Virus record (IMG/VR): IMGVR_UViG_3300028779_000032
Coordinates: 1 to 23,228 of that record
Length of the DNA stretch: 23,228 nucleotides
Strand: one strand, 5' to 3'
Source: a virus
Shown here piece after piece: positions 1-6,032 of the stretch. A program made the position numbers and the translations under genes. Below the pieces are notes generated by a model. The model saw only the letters and a program-made list of their open reading frames with translations, made no database searches and was not told the DNA's origin. Position 1 is the first letter of the stretch, and each line of letters opens with the position of its first letter.

Positions 1-1077
1 CGGCTCGGCCCCCCACCCTGGCCATGTGTTGTAGTAGCCGCTGCCATTGATGAAGCCCTGCGGTGAGCCTGGGGCATAGGCAAGTCCGGTCGCATCGCAG
101 CGCCACGGGAACTTCATCCAGCGGTCGGCCGCGTTGACCCGCTTCATCGTCACCGTGCCGTCGTCATTGATCTCGGACTCGAACACGGTCGCGTTCGCGT
201 AGAGGCTCTTGGTGAATGCCTCTGGGCGCATCTTCAGGTTGGTCTTGCGCTCCATGACCTGATTGATGTCGCGCACGAAGACCAGTTCGTCGTTCATTTC
301 CCACAGGGCCTTGGTGATGCTGAGCATCTTCGCCTGGAGCAGAACCTGATTGAAGTCGCGCTTGTCGGCCATGCTCTTGAGCACGTCGTCCAGGCCGCTC
401 TTGCCACCCGCCACGACCTCGGGCATCTCGACGAAGTAGACGTAGGCACCCAGCGCAGCTAGCCGCTCAGCCAGCACGTTCGCGGCCTTGCACACTCCTG
501 GCTTGGTGCGCGCGTCACTGTCGAAGTCGATGTAGACCTTGCGGCGGCACCAGTTGATCTGCTGAAGCTCGGGCAGGAAGTCGAGTCCCTCCTTGCCGTT
601 CATGAAGGACCACACGCCGCCCAGGCCGATGCACGGATAGCCATGCTTGCAGGCGCATGCTGCCTTCTTCTCACCCTCTGCGAGGTGTATCGGGTAACGA
701 ACGTCCTTGAGGATCTCAGGCCAGTTCGTCACATTGGTCGGGAAGTAGGCCGCGAGGCCGGTTCCAGGTGCTTGCGCGTAGCGTTGACTCTTGCCGGTGG
801 CGACCGAGACCAGATCGGTCTGTTCCTTCAGGTAGCGAATGCGTGAGTAAGGCTCAGCGCCAGGATGGTTGATGAAGGGCTGGCCGGTCCACGGGTCGTA
901 GTAGGGAATGAGCAGGGAGGGAATGTCCTTGAATGATGGGTGCAGTGCCTTGGTCTCCGCTGCGCTCAGTGCGATCATGCCCAGTGCGTCCTTGTCGGAC
1001 TCGTCCAGGTCTGATCGTTCGAGGTCGTGCAGCGCAAGAGTCAAAGCTTCCTGCGGTGGAAGCTTCTTCTTAGGCAT
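1..1077 (-). CDS. Primase/helicase, TOPRIM-type N-terminal part (partial at window edge)
   Basis: The reverse strand is open for 359 codons from an ATG at 1077 to the window edge, so the C-terminus is missing. An AGAGG Shine-Dalgarno lies 5 bases before the ATG. The TOPRIM-like region (DUF3854 type) is visible: AEGEKKA near residue 134 gives the acidic residue, a G-rich stretch IGLGGVW follows near 150, and YIDFDSDA near 182 gives the D-x-D metal site; KSGLDD follows near 226. After about residue 255 the protein resembles the region before the ATPase of superfamily 3 helicase/VapE-like proteins (AADRWMKF, then LAYAPGSPQ). The expected role is priming and possibly unwinding at the phage replication fork. 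The helicase ATPase motifs would lie beyond the window, so that half is inferred. It is co-directional with the small upstream gene and divergent from the virion genes. Confidence 0.8.
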   Translation of the reverse strand, partial: MPKKKLPPQEALTLALHDLERSDLDESDKDALGMIALSAAETKALHPSFKDIPSLLIPYYDPWTGQPFINHPGAEPYSRIRYLKEQTDLVSVATGKSQRYAQAPGTGLAAYFPTNVTNWPEILKDVRYPIHLAEGEKKAACACKHGYPCIGLGGVWSFMNGKEGLDFLPELQQINWCRRKVYIDFDSDARTKPGVCKAANVLAERLAALGAYVYFVEMPEVVAGGKSGLDDVLKSMADKRDFNQVLLQAKMLSITKALWEMNDELVFVRDINQVMERKTNLKMRPEAFTKSLYANATVFESEINDDGTVTMKRVNAADRWMKFPWRCDATGLAYAPGSPQGFINGSGYYNTWPGWGAEP

Positions 1078-1085
1078 GCGGACCT

Positions 1086-1499
1086 CTATCGGGTATTGAT
1101 GCGGGTGATGATCAACTGGATAGGTGAGTAGTCTGAGGTGTGCTCCCTGGACAGCCGCTTCATCACACCACGGCCCATCGATATGCGCTGACGCAGCGTG
1201 CTCTCCTTCAGGCCGGTGAGTTCAACCAAGGCCGCGTAGCCGGTGATGATGCGATCCTCAAGGCACTTGACCTCGCGCTGGGTGTCGATGTGCTCGACCA
1301 CGAACTTCTGACTGTTGCGGTAATCCTCCCAGTGCTTGGCCATCTGGTTGGGTGCCTCGACCGGCTGCGCGCTGGCCAGCATGGTCCTGAGGCTAGTGAT
1401 ACGTTGATCCGCTACCTCGCGATGTTTGACCGGAAGCTGCTGGGCGAACTCCCCGCAGGCCTCCAGCGCAAGCTCTGCTACCTGCTTGAAATCCAGCAT
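1086..1499 (-). CDS. Small HTH-like protein upstream of primase
   Basis: This 137-residue protein is preceded on the minus strand by an AGGAG Shine-Dalgarno about 6 bases from the ATG, and its stop overlaps the Shine-Dalgarno of the primase gene (8-base gap), which supports this strand over the overlapping plus-strand reading. The N-terminal 75 residues are helical and charged. Residues around 90-117 (YAALVELTGLKESTLRQRIS, then MGRGVMKR) have the look of a winged or plain helix-turn-helix of the kind that reads 'LTGLSESTLRxRxxxGR'. It may be a DNA-binding regulator or replication accessory factor. I do not recognise a named family. It is the first gene of the leftward operon as seen here. Confidence 0.65.
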   Translation of the reverse strand: MLDFKQVAELALEACGEFAQQLPVKHREVADQRITSLRTMLASAQPVEAPNQMAKHWEDYRNSQKFVVEHIDTQREVKCLEDRIITGYAALVELTGLKESTLRQRISMGRGVMKRLSREHTSDYSPIQLIITRINTR

Positions 1500-1824
1500 A
1501 TTCTGGCTCCTAGGGTGGTGAATCAGGTAAGGTGAACCGAAACGGGTGGTGATGAATGATAGGTCGGTTGCCAGGAAAAATCTCGTATTACTTTTAAGTT
1601 ATTTTGCCCCTCGATCCCCCCAACCAGGGGCTATGCGAGGTCGGAAAAACCCGGCACCTATACCAGATGTCTTGATCTTCTCAATGATGTTTTATGAGTA
1701 AATGACAAGTTCATCAAGTGCGATATGAACAAAACACCCCGAAAATCCATAAACCGAACGCTCGTTCTGCTTTTTCAGAATGCGTAACAAAGGCCTGAAA
1801 GCCGCGCCACTGTAAGAAATAATG

Positions 1825-1839
1825 TGTAACGCTGTTACA
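1825..1839. repeat. 15-bp palindrome TGTAAC-GCT-GTTACA
   Basis: A perfect inverted repeat with 6-bp arms and a 3-base centre, typical in size of an operator for a dimeric repressor. The right half plus flank (TGTTACAGA, 1833-1841) recurs at 2094-2102, just before the virion operon. The binding protein is unknown. Confidence 0.45.
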
Positions 1840-1890
1840 GAAAACACAATTCTTTCCGGCACTCTCCCCCCTTATGGTTTTACTTATACT

Positions 1891-1904
1891 AAATAGATCT
1901 ATTT
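1891..1904. repeat. 14-bp perfect palindrome AAATAGATCTATTT
   Basis: A self-complementary 14-mer in the AT-rich control region, directly after a TATACT hexamer (1885-1890) that could be a -10 element. In AT-rich DNA such palindromes can arise by chance, so a role as operator is only possible. Confidence 0.35.
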
Positions 1905-1963
1905 TCTAATACTATATATATATATTTCTCTTCTTTTCTATAAGAAATTAAGAAGAAATAATC

Positions 1964-1979
1964 TGTTATTCTGAAACTG
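1964..1979 (+). repeat. Repeat unit TGTTATTCTGAAACTG
   Basis: This 16-mer matches 2040-2055 at 14 of 16 positions in the same orientation, 76 bp apart. Its core ATTCTGAAA also occurs inverted at 1773-1781. Spaced degenerate copies in an intergenic control region suggest binding sites (operators or iterons). Confidence 0.45.
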
Positions 1980-2014
1980 AATTCAAATTTTCCTTGTGCT
2001 GTATAGCTGCCTTT

Positions 2015-2055
2015 CTGTTTCGTATTCCGTTTTAAAATGTGTTATTCCGAAACAG
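2015..2055. repeat. 8-bp inverted repeat (CTGTTTCG ... CGAAACAG) containing second direct-repeat copy
   Basis: CTGTTTCG at 2015-2022 is exactly complementary to CGAAACAG at 2048-2055, with 25 bases between. The right arm is also the end of the TGTTATTCCGAAACAG repeat unit at 2040-2055. It could act as a protein-binding site or a stem in an mRNA leader for the terminase operon. Confidence 0.4.
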
Positions 2056-2170
2056 GTTATTTTTTCTTTCCGTGTTTTGATTCGACTTAGATGTGTTACA
2101 GATCTGGAAATCGTGCCCCTCCACCAGATAGTCTGGGCTGGACCCCTTGCGTGGCTGCACACTTGTCCCT

Positions 2171-2938
2171 ATGGCGAAGGCATCAACCACCCCCACAGCG
2201 AATGCAGCGGCTTCGGCCTCTGCACAAGCCCAGGCTGCTCGTCATGCCCTGCATGTGCAGCGCAAGGCAGAAGCTGTGCAGATGCAGGCTGCTGGCCTGT
2301 CTCCGAAGGACATCGCTGTGCGGCTAGGCATTTCTACCACGACTGTGCTCCGCATGATCGCACCTGCGACAGCCGCGCCCACAGTGGCTGCACCCGTGCC
2401 CACTGCGCCCGCGCCCAATGCGACCGGACCATCACCCGCAAAGCCGCGCCCCAAGCGCATCTTCGCAAACCTGCCATCACACCCTCGCATGATCATCGCG
2501 AAGGATCGCCGCGCACGGTGCTTGGAGATGCGCATTGCGGGCCTGTCTGAGCGTGAAATTGCCGCGCGCCTTGGTGTGAGTAAGACCCAGGTTGTGCGCA
2601 TGCTGGCAACATCACTCGATGCCCTGAACGCCAGCGAGATGAATGGCGCACAGCGTCTGCGCAGGATCGAGCTTGAGCGGTGCGAGAAGATGATGAAGGG
2701 CCTGATGCCCCACTTTCGCGACCCTCGCTATGTGGACAGCCTTCTGCGCATACAGGAGCGTGCCGCGAACTACCTTGGATTGGATGCACCGAAGCGTGAA
2801 GAAGTTATTCAGAAGACCATGGGCGTGGAAGAGCAACTGGACCTCAGTGCATTAGCACCTGAGGAGTTGCGCACACTGGATGAGATCCTGGCAAAGTGTG
2901 GGGTTCTTGTGCAGGAGGCGCATCGTGCAAAGACCTAG
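2171..2938 (+). CDS. terS: Terminase small subunit
   Basis: The product has 255 residues from the ATG at 2171; a TTG at 2147 in the same frame would add 8 residues, an in-frame stop at 2129 rules out anything longer, and neither start has a good Shine-Dalgarno. TerS recognises the packaging site and regulates the large subunit. Two similar helix-turn-helix units are visible, residues 31-64 and 113-146, both reading AGLS-x3-IA-x-RLG-x-S, separated by a Pro/Ala-rich linker. The C-terminal third (RLRRIELERCEKMMKGLMPH, then ERAANYLGLDAP near 200) matches the oligomerisation/C-terminal part of phage small terminases. Its position directly before TerL, with the TerL start inside its 3' end, supports the call. 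The duplicated HTH is unusual; most TerS have one DNA-binding unit per subunit. Confidence 0.85.
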   Translation: MAKASTTPTANAAASASAQAQAARHALHVQRKAEAVQMQAAGLSPKDIAVRLGISTTTVLRMIAPATAAPTVAAPVPTAPAPNATGPSPAKPRPKRIFANLPSHPRMIIAKDRRARCLEMRIAGLSEREIAARLGVSKTQVVRMLATSLDALNASEMNGAQRLRRIELERCEKMMKGLMPHFRDPRYVDSLLRIQERAANYLGLDAPKREEVIQKTMGVEEQLDLSALAPEELRTLDEILAKCGVLVQEAHRAKT

Positions 2939-4466
2939 CCTCCCCCTCGCTGTGCGTGAGATCGTGAAGCGCAAGCTGGCACGCGTGAATCTGCTCGACT
3001 TCATCATGTATACGAAGCCGGACTACCTCGCTGGCTGGTTCCAGCAATTGCTGTGCAGGCGCATGGATCGCTTCCTGCAACGCGTTGTGAACAAGGAAGG
3101 CCCGCGCATGCTGGTGTTCGCACCTCCGCGCCACGGCAAGACCGAGATCGTCTCTCGTCGCTTCCCTGCATACTGCCTGGGTCGCTACCCTGACATGGCC
3201 TTCATTGGCACGTCGTGGGGCAACGATTTGGCATCCTCCATCAACCGCGATGTGCAGCGTGTGATATGCAGCGAGGAGTATGGCGAACTGTTCCCCGACA
3301 CGAACCTGTGGGGCAAGAACATCCGCACCGTCGCTGATGGGTCGTATCTGCGCAACAGCGACATCTTCGAAGTCGTGAATCATCGTGGCGTCTACAAGAG
3401 CGCAGGGCGCGGTGGTGGTATCCCTGGTCGCGGTGGCGACATCATCCTGATGGACGACGTGGTCAAGGACAATGAGGAAGCGTTCTCCGAGACCGTGCGC
3501 GCATCGACGTGGGATTGGTATGTGAACGATCTCTATACCCGCAAGATGCCTGGGGCTGGGATCCTGCTCATCATCACACGACGACACGAGTTCGACATTG
3601 CGGGTCATCTGCTCGACAACATGAAGAAGGGCGGCGAGCAGTGGGAAGTGATTTCATTCCCGGCCGTCGCTGAGCATGACGAGTTCGACGAAGACGGCAC
3701 GCTGCTGCGCAAGGAAGGCGACCCTCTGCACAAGGAGCGTTACTCGCTGAAGGAGTTGATGGAGATCAAGATCGGCACTGCGGACGAGCCGGGTGTCGGA
3801 TCCAAGGTGTGGGCCTCGCTCTACCAGCAGCGTCCCAGTGCGGCCGAGGGCAACCTGTTCAAGCGTGAATGGTGGAAGTTCCTGCGGCCGATCAAGCAGC
3901 CCATCGAGATGGGGCCGAGCGAGCGTCGTGCATACTTCCGCGAGCTTGGCATTCTGCGCATCATTCAACGCTGGGATACGGCACTGGGCGAGACGAAGCA
4001 GGACGACTACACGTCATGCGTCACGCTCGGTATCGCGCGCAATCGCTACTACATCATCGACGTGTGGAAAGGCAAGCTGCAATTCCCCGACGTGAAGCGT
4101 GCCGTGCAGCAGCAGTTTGACAAATGGCACCCGCAGAAGGTCTACGTGGAAGGTGGTGGCAGTGCATCAGGCAAGGCTACAGTGCAGGCCATGAAGCGCG
4201 AATGCACAGTGCCGATCTTCGAAACCATCACGTCCACTGACAAGGTGCTGCGCGCGGACACGGTGAGTCCTGCGGTCGAGTCCGGTTTCGTGACGATCCT
4301 CGAAGGCGGCGAATGGTGCGCAGGCTTCGTGGACAACTGCGCGAACTTCCCCAATGCTCAGCACGACGATGATGTGGACGCGTTCATCGGTGCGATGGAA
4401 ACGGCCATGACCAAGGGCGCGGGCATGCACATCAGTGATGACTTCCTCGCAGCGATCGGTGCGTGA
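2925..4466 (+). CDS. terL: Terminase large subunit (packaging ATPase/nuclease)
   Basis: I place the start at the GTG at 2925 because AGGAGG lies 6 bases upstream; this overlaps TerS by 14 bases. The ATG at 2880 in the same frame lacks such a signal. The 513-residue protein has the ATPase Walker A-like loop APPRHGKTE (about residues 66-74), a Walker B segment IILMDD followed by the catalytic-glutamate region DNEE (about 173-185), and the C-terminal RuvC-like nuclease with RWDTALGE (about 350), VYVEGGG (about 407) and the acidic HDDDVDAF near the end. It drives ATP-dependent DNA translocation into the prohead and cuts the concatemer, docking on the portal. All key residues look intact. Confidence 0.95.
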   Translation: MQRPSLPLAVREIVKRKLARVNLLDFIMYTKPDYLAGWFQQLLCRRMDRFLQRVVNKEGPRMLVFAPPRHGKTEIVSRRFPAYCLGRYPDMAFIGTSWGNDLASSINRDVQRVICSEEYGELFPDTNLWGKNIRTVADGSYLRNSDIFEVVNHRGVYKSAGRGGGIPGRGGDIILMDDVVKDNEEAFSETVRASTWDWYVNDLYTRKMPGAGILLIITRRHEFDIAGHLLDNMKKGGEQWEVISFPAVAEHDEFDEDGTLLRKEGDPLHKERYSLKELMEIKIGTADEPGVGSKVWASLYQQRPSAAEGNLFKREWWKFLRPIKQPIEMGPSERRAYFRELGILRIIQRWDTALGETKQDDYTSCVTLGIARNRYYIIDVWKGKLQFPDVKRAVQQQFDKWHPQKVYVEGGGSASGKATVQAMKRECTVPIFETITSTDKVLRADTVSPAVESGFVTILEGGEWCAGFVDNCANFPNAQHDDDVDAFIGAMETAMTKGAGMHISDDFLAAIGA

Positions 4467-5518
4467 TGGGGAGCGGCTATGGGGCTACTTCGCGACTTGC
4501 TCTGGCTGCTCCGAGTCATCGTTGCAGTATTACTGCCGAGGTCTATCAGAAGACGCAGAGCGATTACGAAGCGATGGCGCAGGCACTAGCGACTGCGCAG
4601 GACGGCGAAGGCGCAGGTCATCCATTCCACGGCAACCAGCACACGGGCGGCACTGGGCGTGCTGAGCATGCTGAACAAGTCCCTGGTATGTCAAACGCTA
4701 GTATCGACATTGAGAAGTTCTGGGAGAAGGAAGACGCTGCGCACGAAGCTCGCAACGAGGCTGTGCGTGAATACAACAAAGCGATCACGGGCAAGGGCTG
4801 GGCTAAGAAGGAAGATTGGAAAGTCGCACAGGCTGAGATGGAGAAAGCAGAGCAGGCCTGGAAAGACGCCAAGAAGGAAATGAAGCAGGCCGAACTGAAA
4901 TGGCTCAAGCCTGGGATGGAGCATGCCAAGGCTGTGTGCATTGAAGAGGCCAAGCGTCAGGACTTCCCTGTGGACAAGCTGAAGTTCACGACCAGTGAGA
5001 AAGAGTTCAACGTCGGCGGAAATTCATTCAGCGAGGCTGGGCACTTCGACCCAGTCACGAAAGAGATCACATGCCGCTTGAAAGGTATGGCACTGAGCAG
5101 CAAGACAGCAGGCCTGGAGACTATCTCGCATGAGCTTGGGCATGTCGCGTTCCACGTTGCCGAAGACACGGTAGGTCGTGGCAAGCTGTGGAGCATAGCT
5201 CGTGAGAAGGAGCTTGCAGAAGCCGGTGGTGTGAGTGACTACAGCAAATCCTATTGGAGCAAGGCTGGCGCTGGTGTGCATTGCATCGGCAGTGGATACA
5301 ACCGTCTCGCAGTGAATGAGACCATCGCAGAGATCCACTCCAAGGCTGCGGTGGAGCACGCGGCTGCGAAGTATGAGGGCAGGCCTGAGAAGACGCTCAA
5401 GGAGCTTGGCGTGCCCGAGGTGTGGAAGACGCAATACAACGACATCATGGGCATATCGAAGTGGCCCACGGGTGCGCATGACTCACGGCTCAGTGTCACT
5501 GAAGAGGTGGACGCATGA
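4463..5518 (+). CDS. Tagged zincin-like metallopeptidase, putative capsid cargo
   Basis: The reading begins at GTG 4463 or ATG 4466, overlapping the TerL stop; no strong Shine-Dalgarno is visible, so the start is uncertain. The 351-residue protein has a short N-terminus, then the tag GHPFHGNQHTGG at residues 52-63, a charged coiled-coil-like segment at about 83-150, and a zincin active site HELGH at 223-227. A downstream NETIAEIH (285-292) could give the third zinc ligand of a gluzincin (E290). The tag is shared with the portal and protease products of this phage. Location between TerL and portal in the head cluster suggests a virion or prohead protein. It might process capsid proteins, or be carried into the host; the sequence does not decide. 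No signal peptide or membrane segment is seen. Confidence 0.7.
   Translation: MMGSGYGATSRLALAAPSHRCSITAEVYQKTQSDYEAMAQALATAQDGEGAGHPFHGNQHTGGTGRAEHAEQVPGMSNASIDIEKFWEKEDAAHEARNEAVREYNKAITGKGWAKKEDWKVAQAEMEKAEQAWKDAKKEMKQAELKWLKPGMEHAKAVCIEEAKRQDFPVDKLKFTTSEKEFNVGGNSFSEAGHFDPVTKEITCRLKGMALSSKTAGLETISHELGHVAFHVAEDTVGRGKLWSIAREKELAEAGGVSDYSKSYWSKAGAGVHCIGSGYNRLAVNETIAEIHSKAAVEHAAAKYEGRPEKTLKELGVPEVWKTQYNDIMGISKWPTGAHDSRLSVTEEVDA
4619..4651 (+). repeat. GNQH tag copy 1 (in zincin-like protein)
   Basis: Encodes HPFHGNQHTGG. The DNA run TTCCACGGCAACCAGCAC (4625-4642) is identical to the run at 13257-13274 in the protease gene. Confidence 0.8.
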
Positions 5519-5667
5519 CTGCCGTGGTGAAGGACTTCGTGATCGATGGCCGCAAAGGCACGTATGCACAGCTTGACAATGGCCTCTTCAAGTTCGTGTT
5601 CGACGATGGTGAAGTGCGCATTGCGCGCAAGAACACTGAGACCGTGCCCGTGAAGGAGAAGCAATGA
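5515..5667 (+). CDS. 50-aa hypothetical protein
   Basis: A 50-residue ORF that starts in an ATGA overlap with the upstream stop and ends in an ATGA overlap with the next start, which strongly suggests translational coupling and a real gene. The sequence alternates hydrophobic and charged residues (KGTYAQLDNGLFKFVFDDGE) like a small beta-barrel or beta-hairpin protein. I do not recognise it. No transmembrane segment or signal peptide is seen. Confidence 0.65.
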   Translation: MTAVVKDFVIDGRKGTYAQLDNGLFKFVFDDGEVRIARKNTETVPVKEKQ

Positions 5668-6032
5668 TCACCATCACCGCACTCCTTCTGCTCGCCGCTA
5701 GCCTGTCCGCTCCACTGGCCATCCCGCCCATGCCCGAGCCTGTGCCCCTGCGCGCGGACGACAAGGCCAAGGCAGACTTCATGAACGACGCGGTGGAGAT
5801 GGCGGCTGACTACATCCTCATGGCCTTGGACGCGATGGAGAAGGCGCACAAGCATGGTTGCAGCATCGAGCTTACTGACCAGGGCTTCGAGAATGGCGAA
5901 TTCTCGGAGTTCTTCAAGCTTGTGTGCGCGCTCATCGGTGGCTATTTCAAATCACACGGCTACGATGTTTCCGCGTCCACTGAAGGCAACACCGCAACCA
6001 TCCATGTCCAGTTGACGGAGCTGCAATCATGA
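5664..6032 (+). CDS. Small protein with predicted signal peptide
   Basis: The 122-residue product starts in a 4-base overlap, with AAGGAG just upstream. Its first 19 residues (MITITALLLLAASLSAPLA) look like a secretion signal with a hydrophobic core and an A-x-A-like cleavage end (APLA before IPPMPEP), although the positive N-region is missing, which weakens the prediction. The remainder is acidic and helical with two cysteines and ends in beta-like sequence. I do not recognise a family. An exported protein between terminase and portal genes is unusual; it could act in the envelope, for example against superinfection, or the hydrophobic start may simply be a buried helix. The stop overlaps the portal start by 4 bases. 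Confidence 0.65.
   Translation: MITITALLLLAASLSAPLAIPPMPEPVPLRADDKAKADFMNDAVEMAADYILMALDAMEKAHKHGCSIELTDQGFENGEFSEFFKLVCALIGGYFKSHGYDVSASTEGNTATIHVQLTELQS

Larger units (their letters stand above)
1500..2170. promoter_or_regulatory. AT-rich divergent control region
   Basis: No convincing gene lies here. The stretch from about 1560 to 2100 is far more AT-rich than the rest of the window and contains an alternating TA run near 1913-1925. It separates the leftward replication genes from the rightward virion operon, so promoters for both are expected here. I could not pick out a consensus -35/-10 pair with proper spacing on either strand. It holds palindromes at 1825-1839 and 1891-1904 and the repeated elements at 1964-1979, 2015-2022 and 2040-2055 listed separately. 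Operators or an origin of replication are both possible readings. Confidence 0.6.

Noticed and set aside
1140-1535. 131-codon plus-strand ORF opposite the small HTH-like gene
   Set aside because: No Shine-Dalgarno and wrong orientation for the adjacent primase; the minus-strand frame has AGGAG and tight spacing to the next gene.
1996-2550. 184-codon plus-strand ORF at the start of the virion operon
   Set aside because: It is a different frame over TerS, with Cys/His-rich shadow sequence; TerS has clear HTH motifs.
2844-3608. 254-codon minus-strand frame over TerL
   Set aside because: Antisense to conserved ATPase motifs, without a ribosome-binding site or family resemblance.
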